DNA of 64,000 nucleotides from SG8-30 sp963715485 (GCA_963715485.1 OY970244.1:1984001-2048000); one strand, 5' to 3'; numbered from the stretch's first letter, positions 45,048 through 53,863 are shown. Notes: a model not told the origin generated them from the sequence alone. Program-made: numbers and translations.

Positions 45048-46973
45048 ATGCCGCTCATTACGCTGCCGGATGGCAGTCAGCGCAGCTTCGACAAGCCGGT
45101 GACCGTGGGCCAGGTGGCGGCAAGCATTGGCGCAGGACTGGCCCGTGCCGCGCTCGCCGGAGAGGTCGACGGCACGCTGGTCGACACAAGCCATCGCATG
45201 GAGGCTGATGCGAGACTGCGGATCATCACCAGCCGGGATCCGGAGGGCCTGGAGATCATCCGCCATTCGACTGCGCACCTGCTCGCTCAGGCCGTGCAGT
45301 CGATCTACCCTGACGCCCAGGTCACGATCGGTCCCGTGATCGACAACGGATTCTATTACGACTTCGCCTTCAAGCGGCCGTTCACTCCGGAGGATCTCGA
45401 GAAATTCGAGGCCCGCATGCAGGAACTGGCCAAGGCCGACCTGCCGATACACCGGCGCGTCCTGCCGCGCGATGAGGCGGCCGCACATTTCCGCGCGATT
45501 GGCGAGCGATACAAGGCGGAGATCATCGAAGCGATTCCGCAGGCCGAGGCTATCTCCCTTTATGGGCAGGGCGACTGGGAAGACCTGTGTCGCGGGCCGC
45601 ACGTGCCGAGCACTGGCAAGCTCGGGGCATTCAAGCTGATGAAGCTGGCCGGCGCCTATTGGCGCGGCGATTCGCGCAACGAGATGCTGCAGCGGGTGTA
45701 CGGCACGGCCTGGCCGGACGAGAAGCAACTCAAGGTCTATCTGACCCAACTGGAGGAAGCCGAGAAGCGTGACCACCGCCGGCTAGGACGGGAACTTGAC
45801 CTGTTCCACCAGCAGGAGGAGGCAGTCGGCAGCGTCTTCTGGCACGCAAAGGGCTGGACGTTGTGGCTGATCATCGAGCAGTACGTCCGCGAGCGCCTTG
45901 ACGAGCATGGCTACCAGGAGGTCAAGACGCCGCAGTTACTCGACCGCACCCTCTGGGAGAAGAGTGGGCACTGGGAGAACTACGCCGAGAACATGTTCAT
46001 CGCCGAGTCCGAGGGCCGCATGCTGGCGGTCAAGCCGATGAACTGCCCGGGCCACGTGCAGATCTACAAGCAGGGAATCAAGTCCTACCGCGACCTGCCG
46101 CTCAGGATGGCGGAGTTCGGCTCGTGCCATCGCAACGAACCTTCGGGCGCGCTGCACGGGTTGATGCGCGTCCGTGCGTTCACCCAGGATGATGCGCACA
46201 TTTTCTGCACCGAGGAACAGATCTGCCCGGAGACCGTGGACTTCTGCAAGTTGCTCATGTCGATGTACGCAGACTTCGGCTTTGTGAATGTCCACGTCAA
46301 GTTTGCCGACCGCCCCGAAAAGCGTTCCGGCAGCGACGAACTCTGGGATCGCGCCGAGGGTGCCCTGAGGGAGGCGGTCGAGGCCACGGGTCTCGCCTAC
46401 ACCATGAACCCGGGCGAGGGGGCCTTCTATGGACCGAAGCTCGAGTTCGTGCTGCGCGACGCGATCGGCCGGGACTGGCAGTGCGGCACCCTGCAGGTCG
46501 ACTTCGGCATGACCGAAAGGCTTGGCGCCGATTACGTGACCGAAGACGGTAGCCGCAAGCACCCGGTGATGTTGCACCGGGCGATCCTGGGCTCGCTTGA
46601 GCGGTTCATCGGGATCCTGATAGAAAACCATGCCGGAAGACTGCCGACCTGGCTGGCGCCCGTACAGGCGGTCGTGATGAACATTACGGGCAAACAGGAA
46701 GGTTTTGCCCAGGAAGCCATGGAATTCCTTAAGAATCAGGGGGTTCGGGCAGAAATCGACTTGCGAAATGAAAAAGTGGGCTTTAAAATCCGCGAACACA
46801 CGCTTGCGCGTGTCCCGTACCTGCTGGTTGCAGGGGATCGGGAAGTGGATTCCAGGTCGTTGGCCGTTCGCACTCGGTCCGGGAAGGATCTGGGCGTTAT
46901 GCCCCTGGAAGAGGTGGCGGCGCGGATCGCCCGGGATGCGGCGGCCCGCGGCCGTGATTTATTGGAGGAATGA
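45048..46973 (+). CDS. thrS: Threonine-tRNA ligase
   Basis: A class II synthetase of 641 residues. Domains in order: TGS (MPLITLPDGSQRSF), the editing domain with the HSTAHLLAQAV and second metal-site motifs, the catalytic core with MNCPGHVQIYKQ (first zinc ligand), GSCHRNEPSGALHGLMRVRAFTQDDAH, and the C-terminal anticodon-binding domain. The start is the ATG at 45048; the open frame upstream reaches 44841 but is not ThrS-like. It heads the conserved thrS-infC-rpmI-rplT-pheS-pheT-ihfA operon. The 209-bp region upstream is shared with a divergent lipase gene; I could not define a promoter there. Confidence 0.98.
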   Translation: MPLITLPDGSQRSFDKPVTVGQVAASIGAGLARAALAGEVDGTLVDTSHRMEADARLRIITSRDPEGLEIIRHSTAHLLAQAVQSIYPDAQVTIGPVIDNGFYYDFAFKRPFTPEDLEKFEARMQELAKADLPIHRRVLPRDEAAAHFRAIGERYKAEIIEAIPQAEAISLYGQGDWEDLCRGPHVPSTGKLGAFKLMKLAGAYWRGDSRNEMLQRVYGTAWPDEKQLKVYLTQLEEAEKRDHRRLGRELDLFHQQEEAVGSVFWHAKGWTLWLIIEQYVRERLDEHGYQEVKTPQLLDRTLWEKSGHWENYAENMFIAESEGRMLAVKPMNCPGHVQIYKQGIKSYRDLPLRMAEFGSCHRNEPSGALHGLMRVRAFTQDDAHIFCTEEQICPETVDFCKLLMSMYADFGFVNVHVKFADRPEKRSGSDELWDRAEGALREAVEATGLAYTMNPGEGAFYGPKLEFVLRDAIGRDWQCGTLQVDFGMTERLGADYVTEDGSRKHPVMLHRAILGSLERFIGILIENHAGRLPTWLAPVQAVVMNITGKQEGFAQEAMEFLKNQGVRAEIDLRNEKVGFKIREHTLARVPYLLVAGDREVDSRSLAVRTRSGKDLGVMPLEEVAARIARDAAARGRDLLEE

Positions 46974-46976
46974 AGT

Positions 46977-47495
46977 ATTTCAACAAGCAAGCGCACCCGG
47001 CGCAATGACGAGATCCTTTCGCCGCAGCTGCGCATTATCGGTGCCGACGGATCACAAGTCGGTGTCGTTGACCGTGCCGAGGCCCTGCAGATGGCCGCGG
47101 ATGCGGAGATGGATCTCGTAGAGGTTTCGCCGACGGCCGAGCCGCCTGTTTGCCGGATCATGGACTACGGCAAGTTCCTGTTCGAACAGAACAAGAAGGC
47201 GCACTCGGCCAAGAAGAAGCAGAAGCAGATCCAGATAAAGGAAGTGAAGTTTCGTCCGGGTACGGAAGAGGCTGATTATCAGGTCAAGCTGCGCAACCTG
47301 ATCCGCTTCCTGACCGAAGGCGACAAGGCCAAGGTGACCCTGAGGTTCCGCGGCCGCGAGATGGCTCACACCGAGCTGGGGCGCAAGCTCCTCGATCGGC
47401 TGGTGATAGACCTGGCCGAAGTTGGCCTGGTGGAACAGCGTCCTCTGATGGAGGGACGCCAGATGGTGATGGTCATAGGACCGAAGAAGAAGTGA
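46977..47495 (+). CDS. infC: Translation initiation factor IF-3, AUU start
   Basis: IF-3 proofreads initiator tRNA selection and keeps ribosomal subunits apart. The correct start is the rare ATT at 46977, not the internal ATG at 47091: this gives 172 residues with the complete N-domain (KRTRRNDEILSPQLRIIGADGSQVGVVD) and a ribosome site GGAGG 8 nt upstream. The C-domain contains VEVSPTAEPPVCRIMDYGKFLFEQ and KEVKFRPGTEEADYQVK. The AUU codon allows IF-3 to repress its own synthesis, known for E. coli infC. It begins 3 nt after the thrS stop. Confidence 0.95.
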   Translation: MSTSKRTRRNDEILSPQLRIIGADGSQVGVVDRAEALQMAADAEMDLVEVSPTAEPPVCRIMDYGKFLFEQNKKAHSAKKKQKQIQIKEVKFRPGTEEADYQVKLRNLIRFLTEGDKAKVTLRFRGREMAHTELGRKLLDRLVIDLAEVGLVEQRPLMEGRQMVMVIGPKKK

Positions 47496-47598
47496 GCGGC
47501 AAGTGAGCCGCTGTTTATAGAAGTGACCGGCGGCATGCCGCCGATACGCCTCCAGCCCGCCCAGGCGGTGTGAAGAGGTCAGAAAAAAGGAGTAGACA
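47495..47598 (+). promoter_or_regulatory. Structured infC-rpmI leader, likely L20-responsive
   Basis: Two clear hairpins fall between infC and rpmI: AGCGGC/GCCGCT (47495-47500/47507-47512) and the perfect 16-bp palindrome CGGCGGCATGCCGCCG (47528-47543). In E. coli this region forms a pseudoknot to which L20 binds to repress rpmI-rplT translation. A similar role here is inference from position and structure. The rpmI ribosome site AAAGGAG follows at 47587-47593. Confidence 0.45.
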
Positions 47599-47793
47599 AT
47601 GCCCAAGTTGAAGACCAACCGGGCGGCGGCGAAGCGTTTTCGCAAGACTGCGAACGGGTTCAAGCGCGCGCAGGCTCACCGTCGTCACATCCTCACTAAG
47701 AAGCCCAGCAAACGGAAGCGCCAGCTCGGCACGAGCAAACTCGTGCACGAGACCGACGTCGGTCGGCTCGAAAAGCTGTTGCCCCACCTGTGA
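47599..47793 (+). CDS. rpmI: 50S ribosomal protein L35
   Basis: A 64-residue, strongly basic ribosomal protein. It matches L35 over its length: MPKLKTNRAAAKRFRKTANG, KRAQAHRRHILTKKPSKRKRQL and the closing VGRLEKLLPHL. It lies 103 bp after infC and 25 bp before rplT. A good AAAGGAG ribosome site precedes the ATG. Confidence 0.98.
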   Translation: MPKLKTNRAAAKRFRKTANGFKRAQAHRRHILTKKPSKRKRQLGTSKLVHETDVGRLEKLLPHL

Positions 47794-47818
47794 CGCCGGC
47801 TGATAGGAGGATATAGAC

Positions 47819-48181
47819 ATGGCACGAGTCAAGCGGGGCGTCATTGCAGGACGTCGCCACAAGAAGGTCCTGGCCAAGGCCAAGGGTTACTACAACGCCA
47901 GGCGCAAGGTTTATCGCGTCGCCAAGCAGGCGGTCATCAAGGCCGGCCAGTACGCCTATACCGGGCGCCGGCTGAAGAAGCGGGACTACCGCGCGCTGTG
48001 GATCCAGCGCATCAATGCGGCGGCCCGGACCTTTGAGCTGTCCTACAGCCGGATGATGTCGGGCCTCAAGAAAGCCGGCATCGAGATCGATCGCAAGGCG
48101 CTCGCCGACCTTGCGGTTCATGACCTCGCTGCGTTCGGCGCCATCGCTGACAAGGCGAAGGCGGCGCTCGCAGAAAAGTAA
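47819..48181 (+). CDS. rplT: 50S ribosomal protein L20
   Basis: A 120-residue large-subunit protein needed for early 50S assembly and, in relatives, repressor of its own operon. It contains MARVKRGVIAGRRHKKVLAKAKGYYNARRKVYRVAKQAVIKAGQYAY and RDYRALWIQRINAAARTFELSYSRMMSGLKKAGIEIDRKALADLA. ATG start with TAGGAGG upstream. Confidence 0.98.
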   Translation: MARVKRGVIAGRRHKKVLAKAKGYYNARRKVYRVAKQAVIKAGQYAYTGRRLKKRDYRALWIQRINAAARTFELSYSRMMSGLKKAGIEIDRKALADLAVHDLAAFGAIADKAKAALAEK

Positions 48182-48207
48182 CCGGCGCGAGCTGGTCTGA
48201 CGATGAT

Positions 48208-48243
48208 GCGCGGGCGCCGGGCCTTTGGGTCCGGGGCTCGCGC
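48208..48243 (+). terminator. Long GC-rich hairpin between rplT and pheS
   Basis: GCGCGGGC (48208-48215) pairs with GCTCGCGC (48236-48243), and CCGGGCC (48217-48223) with GGTCCGG (48228-48234), forming an almost continuous stem with G-U pairs around a TTTG loop. It sits 85 bp from the pheS start, where E. coli has the pheST attenuator. There is no strong U-tract and no Phe-rich leader peptide, so attenuation is not supported; partial termination or processing is possible. Confidence 0.4.
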
Positions 48244-48265
48244 TTGTCGCCGCGGAGGATAATCC

Positions 48266-49288
48266 TTGCAGGACCTCGATTCCCTGACCCGGGACCTGCT
48301 CGACAGGATCGACGCCTGTACCGACCTGGCGGCGCTTGAGTCCGTGCGTGTGGCTGCCCTCGGAAAGAAGGGCCAGATCACCGAGCGACTCAAGACCCTC
48401 GGAAAGCTCTCACCGGACGAACGTCGCGTCGCTGGAGCGACGATCAATCGCGTCAAGCAACAGCTGGTCGACGCAATCGAGGCCCGGCGAGACTCACTCG
48501 AGCGCGAGCTGGTCGAGCGCGAGCTGCTTGCCGGAAGGATCGACGTGACCCTGCCGGGACGAGGCGAGGGCCAGGGCGGACTTCATCCTGTAACCCGTAC
48601 CCGGCTGAGGATGGAGAAAATATTCCGCCAGGCGGGATTCACTGTGGCCGAAGGCCCCGAGGTGGAAGACGACTTCCACAACTTCGAGGCGTTGAACATT
48701 CCCGCCGACCATCCCGCGCGCGCGATGCACGACACTTTCTACTTTCCTGACGGAAGACTGCTGCGGACGCATACCTCGCCCGTTCAGATCCGGGAGATGC
48801 GCAATGGGCAGATGCCGATGCGAATCATCGTTCCGGGCCGCGTCTATCGCTGCGATTCGGACATGACGCATACGCCGATGTTCCACCAGATCGAGGGCCT
48901 GGTGATTGACGAGAACATCAGTTTTGCAAATCTGAAGGCTGTGCTGGCCCATTTCATCGAGCAGTTTTTCGAGCGCGCGCGCGCGCTGCGCTTCCGCCCG
49001 TCGTATTTTCCGTTCACCGAGCCATCCGCCGAGGTGGACATACAGTGCGTGTTCTGCGACGGCACGGGCTGCCGCGTGTGCAAACAGACCGGCTGGCTGG
49101 AGGTCCTGGGCTGCGGGATGGTGCATCCCAACGTCCTGAGTGCATGCGGCGTCGATCCGGGGCGATGGCAGGGCTACGCCTTCGGGATGGGCATCGACCG
49201 GATGGCCATGTTGCGCTACTCGGTGAACGATCTCAGGTTGTTCTTTGAGAACGACCTGAGGTTTCTCAGGCAGTTCAACCGGGGGTAG
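48266..49288 (+). CDS. pheS: Phenylalanine-tRNA ligase alpha subunit
   Basis: The 340-residue catalytic subunit of the (alpha-beta)2 enzyme. An N-terminal coiled coil precedes the class II core with TRLRMEKIFRQAGFTVAEGPEVEDDFHNFEALNIPADHPARAMHDTFY, HTSPVQIREM, RIIVPGRVYRCD and GMGIDRMAMLRY. Start TTG at 48266 with CGGAGG upstream. pheT follows after 4 nt, so the subunits are probably translated in stoichiometric coupling. Confidence 0.97.
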   Translation: MQDLDSLTRDLLDRIDACTDLAALESVRVAALGKKGQITERLKTLGKLSPDERRVAGATINRVKQQLVDAIEARRDSLERELVERELLAGRIDVTLPGRGEGQGGLHPVTRTRLRMEKIFRQAGFTVAEGPEVEDDFHNFEALNIPADHPARAMHDTFYFPDGRLLRTHTSPVQIREMRNGQMPMRIIVPGRVYRCDSDMTHTPMFHQIEGLVIDENISFANLKAVLAHFIEQFFERARALRFRPSYFPFTEPSAEVDIQCVFCDGTGCRVCKQTGWLEVLGCGMVHPNVLSACGVDPGRWQGYAFGMGIDRMAMLRYSVNDLRLFFENDLRFLRQFNRG

Positions 49289-49292
49289 CGGC

Positions 49293-51671
49293 GTGAGAGT
49301 CAGCACCGCATGGCTGTCCGAATGGGTCCAGACGGGCTGGGACACCACCACGCTTGCCCATCGCCTCACGATGGCCGGCCTCGAAGTGGAAGCCGTCGAG
49401 GCGGCGGCACCGCCTTTTGTGGGGGTCGTCGTCGCGCGGGTCGTTGATTGCAGGCCACACCCGGAAGCGGACAAGTTGTCGGTTTGTAGTGTCGACTACG
49501 GCGCCGCAGATTCCGTTCAAGTCGTGTGCGGCGCGGCCAACGCGCGCGCCGGAATGACAACCGCGCTGGCCCAGGTGGGAGCGACGCTGCCCGGTGGGCT
49601 GGTCATTCGAAAGGCGATGCTACGCGGCGTGGAATCACTCGGAATGATGTGCTCGGCACGCGAACTGGGGCTGGGCGACGGCCACGATGGAATCCTGGAG
49701 TTGCCCGGAGAACTGACGCCGGGTCGGGACCTGCGCGAGGCGCTTGGTCTCGATGACACCATCATCGAACTCAACCTGACTCCCAACCGTGGCGACGCGC
49801 TGTCCCTGGCCGGGGTGGCGCGGGAGGTTGCCGCGATTAGCGGAGCGGAGCTCAGCCTGCCATCAACGGCGCCGGTACCCGCCACGATCGCTGACCGCTT
49901 CGAGGTGCGCCTGTCCGCGGCCGAAGCCTGCCCGCGTTTCGCCGGTCGGGTCATCCGGGGCATTCGCCCGGGTGCCAGTTCGCCGCTCTGGATGGTCGAG
50001 CGCCTGCGGCGCGCGGGCCTGCGTGCCATCAGCCCAGTCGTCGACGTTACCAACTATGTGATGCTCGAACTGGGTCAGCCGATGCATGGCTATGACTTGC
50101 GACGGCTCAACTCCCGCATCGAGGTCCGCTACGCGCGCCAAGGCGAACAACTACAGTTGCTCGACGGCAGGGCAGTGACCCTTGATGCTGACGTGCTCGT
50201 CATCGCGGACGCAAGCTCGGCGGTTGGCATCGCGGGTGTCATGGGAGGCGAAAAGAGCGGCATCGCCGGCGACACGACCGACGTCTTCCTTGAAGTTGCC
50301 TACTTCAATCCGGCGGCGATCGCCGGCCGCGCACGGCGCTTCGGGATGCATACCGACGCATCGCAGCGATTCGAGCGAGGTGTTGATCCCTGCCTGCAGG
50401 AACGGGCAATGGAACGTGCCACGCAACTCCTGGTGGACATCGCCGGCGGCATGGTCGGACCGCTGGTCGTTACGGAGGAAACCACAGCGCTGCCGCGACG
50501 TTCGAGCGTACGACTGGATCCGCAACAGGTGAACCGCTTGCTTGGTGTGAAGATCCCGCGCGCAGAGATCGAGTTGATTCTGCGCCGCCTGGGCATGCAG
50601 GTTGCGGGGGCCGGCGACGTGCTCGGCGTAATTCCGCCGAGCTATCGGTTCGATATCACGATTGCACAGGATCTGGTCGAAGAGGTTGCACGGATTCATG
50701 GCTACGACGACATTCCGCAAACTGATGCCCTGATGCCGCAGGTACCGCTGCCGGCAAGTGAGGCAACGGTTGGGCGGGAGCGCGTGATGATGTTGATGGC
50801 CGACCGTGACTACCAGGAGGTGATTAACTACAGCTTCATCGAGGCCGCGCTGCAGCGCGCCTTTGACCCTGAGTGCGAGCCGCTGGGTCTGTCGAACCCT
50901 ATCTCGGAGGACATGGCGGTCATGCGCCGCTCGCTGCTGCCAGGCCTGTGCCGCGTCCTGAGCGAGAATGCGCGGCGCCAGCAGGATCGGGTCCGATTGT
51001 TCGAGCTGGGCACGAGGTTCCTGTGGGACGGGACCAGGCTGGAGGAGCGCCTGGCACTGGCGGGACTGGCATGGGGACTGGCTGAGAGGGAGCAATGGGG
51101 TCTACAGCGCCGGGTGGCCGACTTCTACGACGTCAAGGCAGACCTCGAGGCTTTGTTGAGTCTGGGGGGAGATGAGCAGCGGCTTCGATTCGAGGCGGAC
51201 TCGATCCCGTGCATGCACCCTGGCAAGTGCGCGCGGATCAACATCGACGGGCGACTCGCTGGCTGGATCGGGGAATTACACCCCGAGCTTTCCAAGCGCC
51301 TGGAACTCAAGGTCGCTCCGATCGTTTTCGAAATTGATTACGTCTCGAGCTTTATTTCACATATTCCTGTTTATAAAGAAATTTCGAAATTTCCTGCGAT
51401 CCGTCGAGATTTGGCCTTGGTCGTGGATGAGACCGTCAGACTGGACCAAATCCGTGAAAGTGTTAGTGTTTCTGCCGGCGCGGCACTCCAGGAACTGCGA
51501 GTTTTTGATGTCTACCGGGGAGCAGGGGTAGAACCCGGTAGAAAAAGCGTGGCTTTAGGCTTGATTTTACAGGAAACTTCTCGCACGCTTACGGACACGG
51601 ACGCTGACGCTGTTGTCGCAGCCGTAGTGGCGAGAGTTAAACAAGATCACAACGCCACGATCAGGGACTAG
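49293..51671 (+). CDS. pheT: Phenylalanine-tRNA ligase beta subunit
   Basis: The 792-residue structural, editing and tRNA-binding subunit. Domains visible are the N-terminal EMAP-II-like OB fold (VVDCRPHPEADKLSVCSVDYG, GMMCSARELGL), the B3/B4 editing region (FAGRVIRG, SPVVDVTNYVMLELGQPMHGYDLRRL), B5, the inactive catalytic-like core (NYSFIEAALQRAFDP) and the C-terminal ferredoxin-fold anticodon-binding domain (SKFPAIRRDLALVVDETV). GTG start. From about 51330 to the stop the coding sequence is much AT-richer than the rest of the gene while the protein stays family-like; see the finding. Confidence 0.97.
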   Translation: MRVSTAWLSEWVQTGWDTTTLAHRLTMAGLEVEAVEAAAPPFVGVVVARVVDCRPHPEADKLSVCSVDYGAADSVQVVCGAANARAGMTTALAQVGATLPGGLVIRKAMLRGVESLGMMCSARELGLGDGHDGILELPGELTPGRDLREALGLDDTIIELNLTPNRGDALSLAGVAREVAAISGAELSLPSTAPVPATIADRFEVRLSAAEACPRFAGRVIRGIRPGASSPLWMVERLRRAGLRAISPVVDVTNYVMLELGQPMHGYDLRRLNSRIEVRYARQGEQLQLLDGRAVTLDADVLVIADASSAVGIAGVMGGEKSGIAGDTTDVFLEVAYFNPAAIAGRARRFGMHTDASQRFERGVDPCLQERAMERATQLLVDIAGGMVGPLVVTEETTALPRRSSVRLDPQQVNRLLGVKIPRAEIELILRRLGMQVAGAGDVLGVIPPSYRFDITIAQDLVEEVARIHGYDDIPQTDALMPQVPLPASEATVGRERVMMLMADRDYQEVINYSFIEAALQRAFDPECEPLGLSNPISEDMAVMRRSLLPGLCRVLSENARRQQDRVRLFELGTRFLWDGTRLEERLALAGLAWGLAEREQWGLQRRVADFYDVKADLEALLSLGGDEQRLRFEADSIPCMHPGKCARINIDGRLAGWIGELHPELSKRLELKVAPIVFEIDYVSSFISHIPVYKEISKFPAIRRDLALVVDETVRLDQIRESVSVSAGAALQELRVFDVYRGAGVEPGRKSVALGLILQETSRTLTDTDADAVVAAVVARVKQDHNATIRD

Positions 51672-51675
51672 TTGA

Positions 51676-51978
51676 ATGGCCTTGACCAAAGCCGAAATTG
51701 CCGAAGCACTGTTCAACCAGCTCGGGCTCAACAAGCGCGAGGCACGTGAGCTCGTGGACTTGTTCTTCGAGGAGATCAGAGCGGCCCTTGCGACCGGGGA
51801 GCAGGTCAAGCTGTCCGGCTTCGGGAACTTTGACCTCCGGGACAAGAATCAGCGCCCCGGCAGGAATCCCAAGACGGGCGAGGAGATTCCCATATCGGCC
51901 CGGCGGGTTGTTACGTTCCGTCCCGGTCAGAAGTTGAAGGCGAGAGTCGAGGCATATGCTGGAACCAAGCCACAATAA
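51676..51978 (+). CDS. ihfA: Integration host factor alpha subunit
   Basis: A 100-residue DNA-bending partner of IhfB. The sequence ALTKAEIAEALFNQLGLNKREARELVDLFFEEIRAALATGEQVKLSGFGNFDLRDKNQRPGRNPKTGEEIPISARRVVTFRPGQKLK is typical of IhfA, with the intercalating Pro in RNPKTG. It begins 4 nt after pheT and its 3' end overlaps the MerR-type gene by 23 nt, the same order as in many gammaproteobacteria. Confidence 0.97.
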   Translation: MALTKAEIAEALFNQLGLNKREARELVDLFFEEIRAALATGEQVKLSGFGNFDLRDKNQRPGRNPKTGEEIPISARRVVTFRPGQKLKARVEAYAGTKPQ

Positions 51979-52312
51979 CGACTTGCCGCCCATTCCGGCG
52001 AAGCGTTACTTCACGATCGGCGAGGTAAGCGAGCTTTGCGGCGTGAAGCCGCATGTGTTGCGTTACTGGGAGCAGGAATTTCCGCAGCTCAAGCCGGTCA
52101 AGCGACGTGGCAACCGCAGGTATTACCAGCGGCAGGACGTCATCATCATCCGCCAGATCCGGGGATTGCTCTATGACGAGGGCTTCACCATCGGCGGCGC
52201 GCGCAATCGACTTGAGGGCGATGAGGCACGCGAGGATGTTTCGCACAGTCAGCAAATCGTCCGGCAGGTAAGGCTGGAGCTCGAAGAAATCCTCAAGATG
52301 CTGCGCCGCTGA
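51956..52312 (+). CDS. MerR-family transcriptional regulator
   Basis: A 118-residue regulator with an N-terminal MerR winged-helix (YFTIGEVSELCGVKPHVLRYWEQEFPQLKPVKRRGNRRYYQRQDVIIIRQI) and a short C-terminal coiled-coil helix (RQVRLELEEILKMLRR) in place of an effector domain. No metal-binding Cys are present. The ATG at 51956 overlaps ihfA by 23 nt. Homologues in this position are common downstream of ihfA, but their targets are unknown to me. Confidence 0.92.
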   Translation: MLEPSHNNDLPPIPAKRYFTIGEVSELCGVKPHVLRYWEQEFPQLKPVKRRGNRRYYQRQDVIIIRQIRGLLYDEGFTIGGARNRLEGDEAREDVSHSQQIVRQVRLELEEILKMLRR

Positions 52313-52355
52313 GTCCTCGGCGCGCAGCTCTTTCATCGGTTATGATTAACGCATA

Positions 52356-52386
52356 GCGGGCCAACCCCACCCGCGTAATGTTTTTT
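52356..52386 (+). terminator. Weak terminator candidate after the thrS-merR operon
   Basis: GCGGG (52356-52360) pairs with CCCGC (52370-52374) over a 9-nt loop, followed after GTAATG by TTTTTT (52381-52386). The stem is short, so efficiency is doubtful. It lies 44 bp after the regulator stop codon and 8 bp upstream of tRNA-Pro. Confidence 0.4.
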
Positions 52387-52393
52387 GACCGGT

Positions 52394-52470
52394 CGGAGCG
52401 TGGCGCAGCCTGGTAGCGCACTTGCATGGGGTGCAAGGGGTCGGAGGTTCAAATCCTCTCGCTCCGACCA
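52394..52470 (+). tRNA. tRNA-Pro (GGG)
   Basis: A 77-nt cloverleaf with encoded CCA. The acceptor CGGAGCG pairs with CGCTCCG, with A as discriminator. The D arm contains GGCGCAGCCTGGTAGCGC, the anticodon stem CTTGC/GCAAG encloses ATGGGGT (anticodon GGG), and the T arm contains GGAGGTTCAAATCCTC. tRNA-Pro is the usual downstream neighbour of the ihfA-merR pair in related genomes. Confidence 0.97.
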
Positions 52471-52531
52471 ATTCTCCCGCTCGTGGCAGCTACCGACACT
52501 CGATCGTGCCGTTGCCGCTAGAATTCGCTTC

Positions 52532-53863
52532 ATGAAAATCGCGATCGTCGGAGCGGGAATCAGTGGGCTCACCACTGCCTTCTACCTCAAACATCTCAGG
52601 CCGGATTGGGAACTGACCATATTCGATGCTGCTTCGCGCGCGGGCGGCACGATGCAGACGGTGGCCGTCGATGGCTTCCGCTTCGAGGCCGGTGGCAACG
52701 GCTTCCTGACTAACAAGCCGGACAGCCTGAGACTGGTCGAGGACTGTGGCGCGAACGGGCTGCTGCTGCCGAGCTCGGACAAGGCGCGCAGGCGCTTCAT
52801 CTTCGACGGCGCCCTGCATGCGCTGCCCGAGTCGCCACCGGCCTTCCTCAAGTCGAGACTGCTGACGCTGCCCCAGAAGCTGCGTGTCGCCGGTGAATTC
52901 TTCGTTCAGCCGCGTCACGATGACGCCGAGGAAACGCTGCAGCAATTTGGCTACCGGCGTGTCGGCAAAGGCCTGACCGACGTATTCCTGGATGCCATGA
53001 CGGCGGGCATCTACGGCACCACGCCTGCAAAGGTTTCCGTCAATGCGGCCTTCCCGATGGTAGTGAATCTGGAGAGGGAATACGGGGGGCTGTTCAAGGG
53101 CATGCTTGCGAAGCGCAAGAAGGAAGCAGGTCCCGGCGGGATCTTGATGAGCTTCAGTGGTGGAGTCACGACGCTGATCGAGCACCTGCACCAGCGCATA
53201 GATGCTGACTGGCAGCTGGGGCAACCCGTCAGTTCCATATCGAAGGACGGGCGGCAGTGGCGAATCGAATCGCAATCGGTATCGCGTAGTTTCCAGCAGG
53301 TAGTGGTCGCGGCCCAGGCTCACGCGTCGGCCGGGATGTTCGAGCACGAGGACCCCGAGCTGTCGCGGTTGATGCAACGTATCGAGTACACGCCGATAGC
53401 GGTGGTCGGCCTGGGCTATCGCAATCTGCGACATGCTCTTGACGGTTTCGGACTGCTGACCACGAGTTCCGCACGCCAGCCAGTGCTCGGCGTGCTGTGG
53501 GACTCAAGTATCTTTCCCGACCGTGCGCCTGATGGCTGCAAGGCGATTCGGATCATGATCGGCGGGCAACGCAACCCTGAACTCGTCAATCAGGATGAGC
53601 AGGGTCTGCTGCGCACGGCGCTCGCGGGGCTGGCGAATACCATGGGAGTGACCCAGGAGCCGGATGTCGTATTTACCCAGCGCTGGGACAAGGGAATTCC
53701 ACACTACATCGTCGGGCACCTCGCCGCGGTGGCGGCAATCTTCGACCGTGCCCGCCAGCATCCAGGCCTGCACCTGGTCTGCAACGCTTACCGCGGGATC
53801 GCGATGAATGACTGCGTGCGTAACGGCCGCGAACTGGCAGAGCGCATGGCCGGCGCAAGCTGA
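52532..53863 (+). CDS. Oxygen-dependent protoporphyrinogen oxidase (HemG/HemY type)
   Basis: A 443-residue FAD-dependent oxidase of the amine-oxidase fold that performs the penultimate haem step. Visible: the FAD motif IVGAGISGLTTAFYLK, the RAGGTMQTV loop, FRFEAGGNGFLTNKPDSLRLVEDCG and C-terminal FAD-binding segment LHLVCNAYRGIAMNDCVRNGRELAERM. The start is the ATG at 52532; the open frame extends back over tRNA-Pro but that is not coding. Its stop overlaps the start of a 26-residue ORF (TGATG). The PPO call relies on overall pattern; other flavin amine oxidases are less likely. Confidence 0.85.
   Translation: MKIAIVGAGISGLTTAFYLKHLRPDWELTIFDAASRAGGTMQTVAVDGFRFEAGGNGFLTNKPDSLRLVEDCGANGLLLPSSDKARRRFIFDGALHALPESPPAFLKSRLLTLPQKLRVAGEFFVQPRHDDAEETLQQFGYRRVGKGLTDVFLDAMTAGIYGTTPAKVSVNAAFPMVVNLEREYGGLFKGMLAKRKKEAGPGGILMSFSGGVTTLIEHLHQRIDADWQLGQPVSSISKDGRQWRIESQSVSRSFQQVVVAAQAHASAGMFEHEDPELSRLMQRIEYTPIAVVGLGYRNLRHALDGFGLLTTSSARQPVLGVLWDSSIFPDRAPDGCKAIRIMIGGQRNPELVNQDEQGLLRTALAGLANTMGVTQEPDVVFTQRWDKGIPHYIVGHLAAVAAIFDRARQHPGLHLVCNAYRGIAMNDCVRNGRELAERMAGAS

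Noticed and set aside
47091..47495. infC beginning at the internal ATG
   Set aside because: It would remove the conserved N-domain (RRNDEILSPQLRIIG). The upstream ATT has a well-spaced GGAGG and restores full length.
48203..48262. PheM-like leader peptide before pheS
   Set aside because: The short ATG frame over the hairpin contains only one Phe codon and no Phe run, so it cannot work as a phenylalanine attenuator peptide.
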